The translations under genes were made by a program, and so were the position numbers. Shown here one piece after another: positions 8,681 through 16,513 of a stretch of 45,934 nucleotides of DNA (the stretch's first letter is position 1; each line of letters opens with the position of its first letter). The stretch is from Massilia sp. CFBP 13721 (GTDB lineage: Bacteria; Pseudomonadota; Gammaproteobacteria; Burkholderiales; Burkholderiaceae_D). The DNA is taken from NCBI RefSeq assembly GCF_014842025.1, contig NZ_JACYUY010000034.1, positions 1 through 45,934 on the forward strand, given 5' to 3'. The notes beneath the pieces were generated by a model that ran no database searches, had not been told where the DNA came from, and saw only the letters and a program-made list of their open reading frames with translations.

Positions 8681-10345
8681 TTAGGAAGCCAGCAACTCCC
8701 GCGCATGCTTCCGCGTCGTCTCCGTAATCTCGATCCCACCCAGCATCCTGGCCACTTCTTCCACGCGCGCGCGGTTGTTCAGCACCTCGATGCGCGAGAC
8801 CGTGCGCCCTTCGCCGGTCGTGCCCTTGGCCACCTGGAAGTGTTGATTTGCCTGGCTCGCCACCTGCGGCAAGTGGGTCACGCACAGCACCTGCCGTTCC
8901 TGGCCCAAGCGTTTTAATAAGCGCCCGACCACTTCGGCCACGCCGCCGCCGATGCCGCTGTCGACTTCGTCGAAGATCAGGGTTGGCGTGGTGGTGGCGT
9001 TCGAGGTGATGACGGAAATGGCCAGCGAGATGCGCGCCAGTTCGCCGCCCGAGGCGACCTTGGCCAGCGGGCGCGCGGCGACGCCGGCGTGGCCGGCAAC
9101 CAGGAATTCGACCACCTCGAGGCCATGCGCGCCCGGCTCGGCTGGATTGAGGCCGACTTCGAAGCGCCCGCCCCCCATGCTCAGTTCCTGCATCGCGTTC
9201 GTCACCTGCTCGCTCAGTGCGCGCGCGGCGTGCAGGCGCCGGTTCGACAGGCGCTCGGCCACCTTGCGGTAGGCGGCTTCCGCATTCGCTTCCTGGCGTT
9301 TGAGTCCTTCCATGTCACTGGCGTCGGCCAGTTGGCGCAGCTTGGCGGCCAGGGTGGCGTGTTCTTCGTGCAGTTCTTCCGGCGTGACGTGGTACTTGCG
9401 GGATGCGCTGTGCAGCGCGTCCATGCGCGCATCGACGACGCGCAGGCGGCCCGGGTCGAGTTCGACCTTGTCGATGTAGCTATTGAGCGCGTACACCGCT
9501 TCCTGCAGCTGGATGCGCGCCGGTTCCATGCAGTCGAGCACGGTCTGCAGTTCGGCGTCGACGTCGACCAGTTTGCCGAGCTTGGTGTTCAGCGAACTCA
9601 ATTGCGACAGGATCGGGTGGTCCGATTCGGAAATCGCAGCCAGCGCTTCCTGCGCGCCTTCGATCAGGCTGGCGGCGTGCGACAGGCGGCTGTGCTCGTT
9701 GGTGATCTCGGTCCACTCGCCGGCTTTCGGCGCCAGTTTATCCAGTTCGCTCACCTGCCATTCGAGGCGCTCACGCTCGATCAGGACGTTCTTCGCATTC
9801 GTTTCGTATTCCTCGCGCTGGCGCGACAGCGCACGCCAGGCGCGCCAGGCGAGCGCCACTTCCTGCGCTTCGGCGGCGGCTTGCGGGTCGCGCACGGCGA
9901 TCTGGTTGTCGAGCAGGGCGCGCTGGGCGTCGGCTTTCAATAAACTCTGGTGCGCGTGCTGGCCGTGGATGTCGACCAGCATTTCGCCGAGTTCGCGCAG
10001 CTGGCTGGCGGTGGCGGCGATGCCGTTGATATAGGCTTTCGAGCGGCCGGCGTTGTCGATCACGCGGCGCAGCAGGGCGCCGCCCTCTTCCACCGCGAAC
10101 TCGTTTTGTTCGAGCCAGCTGGTGGCCGTTTCCGTGAGCGCGAAGTCGGCCGTGATGTCGGCCTTGGCCGCGCCTTCGCGCACCATGCTGGCGTCGCCGC
10201 GCCCGCCCAGGGCCAGCTGCAGCGCATCGATCAGGATCGATTTACCGGCGCCGGTCTCGCCGGTGAAAACCGAGAAGCCGCGGGCGAATTCGAGTTCGAT
10301 GGTGTCGACGATAACGAAGTCGCGGATGGTCAGTGTGCGCAGCAT
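8681..10345 (-). CDS. recN: DNA repair ATPase RecN
   Basis: A 554-residue SMC-like ATPase for double-strand-break repair. Walker A is GETGAGKS at residues 29-36. Long coiled-coil arms occupy roughly residues 160-370, and Walker B is LIFDEVDSGIGG near residue 465, preceded by the ABC signature SGGELARISLA. Length is typical. The start follows nadK by 34 bp with GGGAGA as ribosome site, so the two form one transcript. The LexA box upstream of nadK would place recN in the SOS regulon, as in E. coli. Its end faces the convergent chitinase-like gene across 50 bp. Confidence 0.97.
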   Translation of the reverse strand: MLRTLTIRDFVIVDTIELEFARGFSVFTGETGAGKSILIDALQLALGGRGDASMVREGAAKADITADFALTETATSWLEQNEFAVEEGGALLRRVIDNAGRSKAYINGIAATASQLRELGEMLVDIHGQHAHQSLLKADAQRALLDNQIAVRDPQAAAEAQEVALAWRAWRALSRQREEYETNAKNVLIERERLEWQVSELDKLAPKAGEWTEITNEHSRLSHAASLIEGAQEALAAISESDHPILSQLSSLNTKLGKLVDVDAELQTVLDCMEPARIQLQEAVYALNSYIDKVELDPGRLRVVDARMDALHSASRKYHVTPEELHEEHATLAAKLRQLADASDMEGLKRQEANAEAAYRKVAERLSNRRLHAARALSEQVTNAMQELSMGGGRFEVGLNPAEPGAHGLEVVEFLVAGHAGVAARPLAKVASGGELARISLAISVITSNATTTPTLIFDEVDSGIGGGVAEVVGRLLKRLGQERQVLCVTHLPQVASQANQHFQVAKGTTGEGRTVSRIEVLNNRARVEEVARMLGGIEITETTRKHARELLAS

Positions 10346-10379
10346 GAAAAAGGGTGTCTCCCGGTTCTGGAAAAATTTT

Positions 10380-11282
10380 TTATTTCAGTTTGCCGTCGTT
10401 CGACGGGTACTCGTGCCAGTGCAGCTTTTCGCGCAGCGTGTGGTAATAGCTCCAGCCTTCCGGATGCAGGAAGGTGATGGTGTTGGGCGAGCGCGAGATG
10501 ACGATCTCATCGCCATGCTGCAGCGAGGCGAAGGTCTGCATGTCGAAATTCACCGAGATGTCGCGTCCGCTGACGATCTCGACCACGATCTCGCTGGTGT
10601 CGGGAATCGCGATCGGCCGGTTCGACAGCGCGTGCGGGGCGATCGGCACCAGTACCACGCCTTGCAGGCTCGGGTGCAGCAGCGGGCCGCCGGCCGACAG
10701 CGCGTAGGCGGTGGAACCGGTCGGCGTCGAGACAATCAGGCCGTCCGAGCGCTGGTTGTACATGAAGTGGCCATCGACCGTGACGCGCAATTCCGCCATG
10801 CCGGCGCCGCTGCCGCGCGCCACCACCACGTCGTTGACGGCCACGCCGCAATAGATCATTTCTCCGCCGCGCATGACACGTCCTTCGAGCAGCGTGCGCT
10901 TTTCGGCGGTGGACTTGCCTTGCAGGATTTCGCCGAGCGCGGGCAGCATGCGGTCGACCGGGATGTCGGTAATAAAACCGAGGCGGCCGAGGTTAATGCC
11001 GATCAGGGCGATGTCGTATTTGGCGAGCTGGCGCGCGATGCCGAGCATGGTGCCGTCGCCGCCCATGACGATGACGAGCGGTACTTGCGCGCCGATCTCG
11101 GCCACCGTCATGGTCTCGACGCCGGGCATGCCGAGGTTGGCCGCCGTGTCCGCCTCGAATACGACGCGGTGCCCGGCTTCCTGCAGGAAGGCGACGATGC
11201 TGGCGACCGGCTCTTCGATGCCGGCCGTATTTTGCCGCACTACCAGCGCGATGATCGATTGCGATTCGGGTGTGGCGGGCAT
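10380..11282 (-). CDS. nadK: NAD kinase
   Basis: A 300-residue ATP-NAD kinase making NADP+. The diagnostic GGDGT motif is at residues 74-78 within VIVMGGDGTMLGIAR, followed by GINLGRLGFITD. The later NDVVVARG and TPTGSTAYALSAGGP segments form the NAD-binding site. It is the promoter-proximal gene before recN. The pairing nadK-recN is common in beta- and gammaproteobacteria. The 130 bp upstream carry a near-perfect LexA box, so NADP supply would rise together with RecN under DNA damage. Confidence 0.96.
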   Translation of the reverse strand: MPATPESQSIIALVVRQNTAGIEEPVASIVAFLQEAGHRVVFEADTAANLGMPGVETMTVAEIGAQVPLVIVMGGDGTMLGIARQLAKYDIALIGINLGRLGFITDIPVDRMLPALGEILQGKSTAEKRTLLEGRVMRGGEMIYCGVAVNDVVVARGSGAGMAELRVTVDGHFMYNQRSDGLIVSTPTGSTAYALSAGGPLLHPSLQGVVLVPIAPHALSNRPIAIPDTSEIVVEIVSGRDISVNFDMQTFASLQHGDEIVISRSPNTITFLHPEGWSYYHTLREKLHWHEYPSNDGKLK

Positions 11283-11364
11283 AAAGGTCTCTCGGCGATG
11301 GATGGGCGAACACGCTGGAGATTAACCGATAATCCCGGCCGCTGCCACCCGGCCGCGCATCAAA

Positions 11365-11384
11365 TACTGTACAAAATCACAGTA
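11365..11384 (-). promoter_or_regulatory. LexA (SOS) box of nadK-recN
   Basis: The 20-bp sequence TACTGT-N8-ACAGTA is a complete inverted repeat with the canonical CTGT-N8-ACAG core and both outer TA/TA bases. It lies 83 bases before the nadK start. The minus-strand hexamer TATACT (11381-11386) overlaps the box and, with TTGCGG 18 bases upstream, may be the promoter that LexA blocks. Confidence 0.88.
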
Positions 11385-11412
11385 TAGATGCGGCAGGGTA
11401 GGAACCGCAAGA

Positions 11413-12393
11413 TCAGGCGATCACGGCCAGTGCGGCGGCGGCAACAACGGCCAGCACCGCGCAGCACAAATGCATGCTCATCAGCACCAGCCAGCGCAGC
11501 GCGGTCAGGAGGCGACTACCCCCATACACCTTGCGCATCGCCGTCGGCAAGTAGAAGGCCAGCCACAGCATCAACAGCGGCGACAGCAGCGGAATACCGT
11601 CGGGCAGAACCAACACCAGGCTCAGCATCAGGAAGGCAAAGGCATTCGTGTGCAACGCGAATAGCAAGTGCTCGCCATAGCGCCGCCCCGAGCCCAGGTA
11701 CAGTAGCTTGAGCAGGGCTGCAAACACCGGCATCAGCAGGAAGATCGCATACGGTGCATAGCTGAAGAAGGCCCGGGTCAGGGCATCGCGCTGTGCGTCG
11801 TGCGACAGTGCAATGAAATTCTTGACCTTCTTTCCTAGCGCTGGGTGGATCGCCGCCGCTTTGCTGCCTATCTTGTCGTCGTCACCTACGTCGAATTCGA
11901 TCAGGCTGTCGGGTTTTCGCCTCTTTCCCAGTTCCTCGCGTCCTTCTTCGAGCGTCCCCGGCTGCGTTTTAGGGACCAGCACCGCGGATTTTGCGTCGAG
12001 CGGTACGCCCTTTTCCCGCGCGGACGCCTGCGCCTGCTCCTTGGGCGGCGCGTCTGGCACCGCGTTGCCAAAACTGAGGCCGCTGAACTTGAAGATTGCA
12101 AAGAAGATGATACTGAAGCTCAGGTACAGGCGCAGCGGCTCGACATAGCGCGCACGTTTGCCTTCGATGTAGTCGCGCGTCAAACGGCCCGGCCGGAACA
12201 GCAGCAGCGCCACCGACTTCCACAGTTTTCCTTCCAGCGCGACATAGTGCGCGATGAATTCGTGCAGGAATTCGCGCGCGCTCGGCACGTGCAGGTGCGC
12301 CGCCTGGCCGCATCCCTGGCAGAACTGACCGGCAATGTGGGTGCTGCAATTCGGGCAAACGGTGACGTGGTCCAACAGCAGCTCGTTTTTCAC
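11413..12393 (-). CDS. DUF3667-like membrane protein with zinc ribbon
   Basis: A membrane protein of about 326 residues. The N-terminus carries a CxxC...CxxC zinc ribbon (CPNCSTHI, then FCQGCGQ). A conserved amphipathic segment follows (FIAHYVALEGKLW, LLFRPGRLTRDYIEG), then about five hydrophobic segments toward the C-terminus. Between the first and second membrane segments is a charged loop of about 90 residues. This layout matches the DUF3667 family, whose function is unknown. The start is uncertain: GTG at 12393 keeps the ribbon at the N-terminus, while the frame stays open with other GTG/TTG codons to 12459. It is transcribed alone; the LexA box region begins just past its stop. Confidence 0.7.
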   Translation of the reverse strand: MKNELLLDHVTVCPNCSTHIAGQFCQGCGQAAHLHVPSAREFLHEFIAHYVALEGKLWKSVALLLFRPGRLTRDYIEGKRARYVEPLRLYLSFSIIFFAIFKFSGLSFGNAVPDAPPKEQAQASAREKGVPLDAKSAVLVPKTQPGTLEEGREELGKRRKPDSLIEFDVGDDDKIGSKAAAIHPALGKKVKNFIALSHDAQRDALTRAFFSYAPYAIFLLMPVFAALLKLLYLGSGRRYGEHLLFALHTNAFAFLMLSLVLVLPDGIPLLSPLLMLWLAFYLPTAMRKVYGGSRLLTALRWLVLMSMHLCCAVLAVVAAAALAVIA

Positions 12394-12522
12394 GGTAGGT
12401 TCCGACAAAGATGGCGAATACACATGGTAACTATTTAATTGCAAAAAAGCATCATCCAATTGCGCGACTCGCGTCCGAACGACACGTTAGGATTCATGCA
12501 AGAGTCAGCAGAGGAGAACCAT

Positions 12523-12834
12523 ATGGTTACCGAAACCAAAGATCGCTTCGTCAATACCGATGCGAAGATCGAAAACGACGGCGTCAAGCGCCAGCCGCAC
12601 GAGCGCGACGAGTCGCCCGACGGCCAGGACACCAAACCGCGCGGCGTCATGAAGCAAGCCGCCGAAGACCTGGCCCAGGGCCTGGTCGACACCGACCTGC
12701 GCAACACGCCCGGCATCAGCGAAGCCGTCGAACCCGAAGCCGGCGCCACCGGCCAAGCCAACCCACAACCCGACCGCCATCGTTCGATGCGCGATCACGA
12801 TTCGGTCGAGCCCGTTCCGGGCAAGAACCGCTGA
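12523..12834 (+). CDS. Small hydrophilic hypothetical protein
   Basis: A 103-residue, strongly charged protein with no hydrophobic segment and little predicted order; it is rich in Asp, Glu, Arg, Pro and Gln. Start at 12523 is supported by GAGGAG six bases ahead; an in-frame ATG at 12496 (MQESAEEN) is an alternative. No family is recognised. The osmC-like gene starts 12 bases after its stop, so they are probably co-transcribed, which suggests a stress-related role such as a disordered protectant. That role is inference only. Confidence 0.65.
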   Translation: MVTETKDRFVNTDAKIENDGVKRQPHERDESPDGQDTKPRGVMKQAAEDLAQGLVDTDLRNTPGISEAVEPEAGATGQANPQPDRHRSMRDHDSVEPVPGKNR

Positions 12835-12846
12835 AAGGATTTACCC

Positions 12847-13278
12847 ATGACCATCAAACGCAACGGCAGCGCCGTCTGGAGCGGCGGTTTAAAGGACGGC
12901 AAGGGCGCCGTCTCGACCGGCAGCGGCGTGCTTCAAGATTCGCAATATGGTTTCAATACCCGTTTTGAAGACGGCCCCGGCACCAATCCGGAAGAACTGA
13001 TCGGCGCCGCGCACGCGGGCTGCTTCACCATGGCCCTGTCCGGCCAGCTGGGCCAGGCCGGCTTGACGGCCGAGGAACTGCGCACCACCGCAACGGTCTC
13101 GATGGAAAAGGTCGAGGGCGGCTTTTCGATCACGGCCGTGCACCTGGACCTGGTGGCGAAGATCCCCGGCGCCAGCCAGGAAGCCTTTGATAAGGCAGCC
13201 ACGACCGCAAAGGAAAACTGCCCGGTGTCGAAGCTGCTCAATGCCGAGATCACGCTGACGTCGCGCCTGGAAAACTAG
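12847..13278 (+). CDS. osmC: OsmC-family peroxiredoxin
   Basis: A 143-residue member of the OsmC branch of the OsmC/Ohr superfamily, a thiol-dependent peroxidase for organic peroxides induced by osmotic or stationary-phase stress in other bacteria. The paired active cysteines are Cys59 in AHAGCFTMALS and Cys125 in ENCPVSKLL; NPEEL at 47-51 supplies the conserved Glu. Compared with the Ohr protein at 7036-7464 it has the OsmC-type motif contexts. AAAGGA precedes the ATG, 12 bases after the upstream small gene. A palindromic repeat element begins 28 bases after its stop. Confidence 0.92.
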   Translation: MTIKRNGSAVWSGGLKDGKGAVSTGSGVLQDSQYGFNTRFEDGPGTNPEELIGAAHAGCFTMALSGQLGQAGLTAEELRTTATVSMEKVEGGFSITAVHLDLVAKIPGASQEAFDKAATTAKENCPVSKLLNAEITLTSRLEN

Positions 13279-13305
13279 CGCACTACACGGCTTATGCCGG
13301 AGGGC

Positions 13306-13437
13306 GTAGGGTGGGCACTCGTGCCCACGCGGGCTCATCGGTCGATCTGAAGAGCAAACGAGCCTAAGCCGCGATGCGTGTGCAAGCATCGCTATTGTTC
13401 ACATGCCGTACCGCGTGGGCACAAGTGCCCACCCTAC
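13306..13437. repeat. Paired inverted palindromes (REPIN-like element B)
   Basis: The left unit (13306-13331) is GTAGGGTGGGCAC-TCGTGCCCACGCG; the right unit (13411-13437) is the inverted copy with a slightly different tip. The spacer carries its own inverted repeat, GCGATGC (13371-13377) with GCATCGC (13386-13392). It lies between osmC and gloA, both on the plus strand, and may act as a transcript-end structure for osmC. Confidence 0.75.
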
Positions 13438-13514
13438 AGTACATGGCCGCATCGGCAAAAATTGTCCCAAGCGCATAAAATTACCGCTTTCAGAACCAAC
13501 CAGAAAGACACCCC

Positions 13515-13928
13515 ATGCGCTTCCTGCATACCATGCTCCGCGTCGGCGACCTGCAACGCTCGATCGACTTCTACACCAACGTGCTCGGCATGAAACTGCT
13601 GCGCACCAGCGACAATCCCGAATACAAATACAAACTCGCCTTCCTCGGCTACGGCAGCAATCCCGACCATGCCGAACTCGAGCTGACCTACAACTACGGC
13701 ACCGACAGCTATGACATGGGCACCGCCTATGGCCACATCGCCATTTCCGCCGAAGACATCTACGCCACCTGCGACGCTGTGCGCGCCGCCGGCGGCAACA
13801 TCACGCGCGAACCGGGCCCGGTCAAGGGCGGATCGACCGTGATTGCTTTCGTCACCGATCCGGATGGCTACAAGATCGAGTTCATCCAGCGCAAGGACGA
13901 CGGCGCTCCGGGCGGCCTGAGCAATTAA
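13515..13928 (+). CDS. gloA: Lactoylglutathione lyase (glyoxalase I)
   Basis: A 137-residue metal-dependent glyoxalase I, converting the hemithioacetal of methylglyoxal and glutathione to S-lactoylglutathione. All four metal ligands fall at the E. coli GloA positions: His5, Glu56, His74 and Glu122. The two VOC halves are intact, and the absence of the long insert suggests the Ni/Co-type bacterial class. Only a weak ribosome site precedes the ATG. It is a single gene between a repeat element and the FMN riboswitch. Confidence 0.96.
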   Translation: MRFLHTMLRVGDLQRSIDFYTNVLGMKLLRTSDNPEYKYKLAFLGYGSNPDHAELELTYNYGTDSYDMGTAYGHIAISAEDIYATCDAVRAAGGNITREPGPVKGGSTVIAFVTDPDGYKIEFIQRKDDGAPGGLSN

Positions 13929-13993
13929 GCGCCCGTCGGCAGCATCTGGACGATGCTGCTACAATCCTCTCGCCTGATTTCCAGGCAACAAAT

Positions 13994-14138
13994 ACGTCTT
14001 CGGGGCGGGGTGGAATTCCCCACCGGCGGTATGACCGGCAACGGTCGAGCCCGCGAGCGCCTGTTTTCATCCTGAAAATAGGGTCAGCAGATCTGGTGCG
14101 ATGCCAGAGCCGACGGTCATAGTCCGGATGAAAGAAGA
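13994..14138 (+). promoter_or_regulatory. FMN riboswitch (RFN element) of ribB
   Basis: The conserved pieces appear in order: CTTCGGGGCGGGGTG, ATTCCCCACCGGCGG, CCGGCAACGG, GAGCCCGCGAGCG, GGTCAGCAGATCTGGTG, and the closing AGTCCGGATGAAAGAAGA. The closing P1 strand pairs with the opening segment. About 125 bases of GC-rich, hairpin-forming sequence separate it from the ribB ATG and would be the expression platform. FMN binding should reduce ribB expression. Confidence 0.95.
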
Positions 14139-14264
14139 TGTGCGTTATGACGTGTGAAGCACGTGCGTGCTCGCCAGCTTGCCTGGCAGCCCGCCGGCGT
14201 GCTCGCGCGTGCCTTCGCTTGCCCTGATGCGTTTTTCGCCAACTGACCGCGAGGAGCGTTTCAC

Positions 14265-14909
14265 ATGTTAGTCAATACCTACACCCTTCACAGTCCTGAC
14301 CTGGACGGCCGCATCGCAGCAGCACTGGCCGCGACCCGTGCCGGGATTCCCGTCATCCTGCTCGACGACTTCGACCGCGAGAACGAAGCCGACCTGATCG
14401 TCGCCGCTGACAAGCTGACCGTCGAAACGATGGCCCTGATGATCCGCGAATGCAGCGGCATCGTCTGCCTGTGCCTGGCGGCCGATACCGTGCGCAACTT
14501 GCAGCTGCCGCCGATGGCGGCCGAGAACGGCAGCCGCTACGGCACGCCGTTTACGGTGTCGATCGAGGCGCGCGACGGCGTCACCACCGGCGTGTCGGCA
14601 CAGGACCGCGTCACGACGATCCGCGCCGCCATCGCCCACGACGCCAAGCCGGAACACCTGGTGCGTCCAGGTCACGTGTTCCCGCTGCGGGCGACACCGA
14701 ACGGCGTGCTGGCCCGCGCCGGCCACACCGAAGGCTCGGTCGATCTGGCGACCATGGCGGGCTTGCAGCCGGCCGCCGTCCTCTGCGAACTGATGAACCC
14801 GGACGGCACCATGATGCGTGGCGACGCCATCGAACGCTTCGCCGAAGAGCGCGGCTTTCCGATCCTGACGATTGCCGAGCTGATCGCATGGCGCAAGCGC
14901 CAGGCGTAA
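14265..14909 (+). CDS. ribB: 3,4-dihydroxy-2-butanone 4-phosphate synthase
   Basis: A 214-residue monofunctional RibB that turns ribulose 5-phosphate into dihydroxybutanone phosphate for riboflavin synthesis. DDFDRENEADL at 34-44 is the acidic Mg-binding loop, and RPGHVFPLRA followed by GHTEGSVDL holds the active-site His and Glu. There is no C-terminal RibA domain, so it is not the RibBA fusion found in many betaproteobacterial rib operons. GAGGAG precedes the ATG. It stands alone behind an FMN riboswitch and is closed by a terminator, consistent with a second, FMN-responsive copy or a rate-setting ribB separated from the main operon. Confidence 0.96.
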   Translation: MLVNTYTLHSPDLDGRIAAALAATRAGIPVILLDDFDRENEADLIVAADKLTVETMALMIRECSGIVCLCLAADTVRNLQLPPMAAENGSRYGTPFTVSIEARDGVTTGVSAQDRVTTIRAAIAHDAKPEHLVRPGHVFPLRATPNGVLARAGHTEGSVDLATMAGLQPAAVLCELMNPDGTMMRGDAIERFAEERGFPILTIAELIAWRKRQA

Positions 14910-14930
14910 CAAAGCATCGGCATGAATCGA

Positions 14931-14951
14931 CGGCGCTGCGGCGCCGTTTTT
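14931..14951 (+). terminator. Rho-independent terminator after ribB
   Basis: CGGCGC and GCGCCG form a 6-bp stem with a four-base loop, followed by five T. It starts 22 bases past the ribB stop. Confidence 0.7.
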
Positions 14952-15075
14952 CATTTGAGAAATTTTTGCACAAGGTCACCGAGCCGTTTGACCGTGGCCA
15001 AGCAAACTCTTCAATGGGCGAACGAACCCGCGCGTGCGTCCTAGACTGGACCGTCAACTCGTCAATGGAGGCGTC

Positions 15076-16377
15076 ATGTTCACGTTCCGGTCAGCAAGCA
15101 CAACTTTTCGTCCCGCGCATGCAGCGGCACTCGCACTGGTCGCCGTGCTCGCCGGCTGCGGCGGTGGCAGTGGTGGTCATGGCGGTGGCAATGGCGGTGG
15201 GGGCGGTGGTGGTGGCGGCGGTGTATCGCCCCCAGCGCCAGCACCTGCACCAGCGCCAGCGCCAGAACCGACACCGGCCAATCCGCCGCCACAGGCCGAT
15301 CAGGGCCCGGTCTACGATTTCATCGCACTCGGCCTGCCCGGCAGCACCTATGGCGACATCGGGCGCTACGGTCTGACCCATAACAACTGGGTCGCGGGCA
15401 CCTCGTACGACGCGTCAGGCAACCCGCGTGTCTTCGTCTTCAACGGCAAGACCAATGTCGATATCGGCACCTTCGGCGGTAGCGGCGGCCGGGCCCTGTC
15501 GATCAACCGCTGCGGCCAGGTAGCGGGCTGGGCCCTGACGGCAGCGGGCGTCCCGCATGCATTCTTCTATGACGGCACCAAACACGACATCGGCACGCTG
15601 GGGGGCACCGAATCCTACGGCTATGCGATTACCACCTGCGGCAGGGTGGCGGGCTGGGCCAGCACGGCGCAAGGCGAGACCCACGCTTTCTACTACGACA
15701 GCAACGGCATGCGCGACCTCGGCACCTTCGGCGGCAATGGCTCGTATGCACTGGCCTTGAATAGCGTCGGCCAGGCGGTCGGCTATGCGTATGGTCCGAA
15801 CAACGCCTGGTTCCGCGCCTTCCTGTACGACGCCCGCACCGGCGCGCCGATCCAGGACCTCGGCGCACTGGGCACCAGTTCGCTGGCGCAAGACATCAAC
15901 GATGCCGGCCAGGTTGTCGGTTATGCCCGTGACGGCTTCGGCCCGCTGCGCGCCTTCCGCTACGAAGCCGGAACAATGCACGACCTGGGCTTGCTGCCCG
16001 GTGCGGAAGGGGCGGAGGCGCGTGCCATCAATGCCGCCGGCCACGTCGTCGGGTATGCCTATTTTGCCGGCAGCCGCCACGCATTCCTGCACGACGGCAG
16101 CACGCTGCGCGACCTGGGTACGCTCGGTGGCAGCAATTATTCCGATGCGCTCGCGATCAATGCCGGCGGCCTGGTGGTCGGCTCGTCCGTGAATCCCACG
16201 GCCGGGGCCGAGCACGCAACCGCATGGGGTCCCGGCTACGGCATCGTCGACCTCAACGAGCGCGTCAAGGAGCTGCCGGCGGGGACAGTGCTGGTGTCGG
16301 CGCTGGCGGTGGCGGATGACGGCGCGATCGCGGTACGTACGAATACCGGATTGGGATTGCTGCGTCCGCGTAAGTAA
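15076..16377 (+). CDS. HAF-repeat lipoprotein
   Basis: A 433-residue secreted lipoprotein. The signal peptide ends in the lipobox LAGC near residue 29, so the mature protein should be lipid-anchored. A low-complexity tether follows: about 20 Gly-rich residues, then a Pro/Ala stretch to about residue 75. The rest is a run of about seven repeats of roughly 45 residues containing HAFxYDG, LGTLGG or LGTFGG, and GxVVGYA or GxVAGWA; this is the HAF extracellular repeat family, likely a beta-propeller. Its function is unknown, and surface binding is the usual guess. Start at 15076 has GGAGG. The stop codon lies inside a tetranucleotide repeat (16371-16417), and a bidirectional terminator follows. 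Confidence 0.85.
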   Translation: MFTFRSASTTFRPAHAAALALVAVLAGCGGGSGGHGGGNGGGGGGGGGGVSPPAPAPAPAPAPEPTPANPPPQADQGPVYDFIALGLPGSTYGDIGRYGLTHNNWVAGTSYDASGNPRVFVFNGKTNVDIGTFGGSGGRALSINRCGQVAGWALTAAGVPHAFFYDGTKHDIGTLGGTESYGYAITTCGRVAGWASTAQGETHAFYYDSNGMRDLGTFGGNGSYALALNSVGQAVGYAYGPNNAWFRAFLYDARTGAPIQDLGALGTSSLAQDINDAGQVVGYARDGFGPLRAFRYEAGTMHDLGLLPGAEGAEARAINAAGHVVGYAYFAGSRHAFLHDGSTLRDLGTLGGSNYSDALAINAGGLVVGSSVNPTAGAEHATAWGPGYGIVDLNERVKELPAGTVLVSALAVADDGAIAVRTNTGLGLLRPRK

Positions 16378-16417
16378 GTAAGTAAATAAGTAAATAAGTA
16401 AATAAGTAAGTAAGTAG
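16371..16417. repeat. TAAG/TAAA tetranucleotide microsatellite
   Basis: Eleven consecutive four-base units, TAAG x3, then alternating TAAA and TAAG, then TAAG x3, closed by TAG. It begins inside the last codons of the HAF lipoprotein gene, and its second unit supplies that gene's stop. Each of the three reading frames meets TAA within a few codons, so slippage would not extend the protein. Confidence 0.9.
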
Positions 16418-16427
16418 CACAACAACG

Positions 16428-16457
16428 AAAAACGGCGCCAGATCGGCGCCGTTTTTT
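16428..16457. terminator. Bidirectional terminator between HAF gene and tolC
   Basis: AAAAACGGCGCC (16428-16439) and GGCGCCGTTTTT (16445-16456) form a 12-bp perfect stem with a five-base loop, with a T run on both strands. It serves the HAF gene from the left and tolC from the right. Confidence 0.85.
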
Positions 16458-16513
16458 ATTTGCACTCCGAGCTCAGGATGCAAATTTTATGTGCACGCGT
16501 AATTCCCGCGGAA

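Noticed and set aside
12439..12522. Longer N-terminus for the small hydrophilic gene
   Set aside because: Overlaps the divergent upstream region; the ATG at 12523 has a far better ribosome site.
15190..15290. Gly- and Pro/Ala-coding tandem DNA repeats in the HAF lipoprotein
   Set aside because: Simply low-complexity linker coding; no evidence of a mobile or regulatory repeat.
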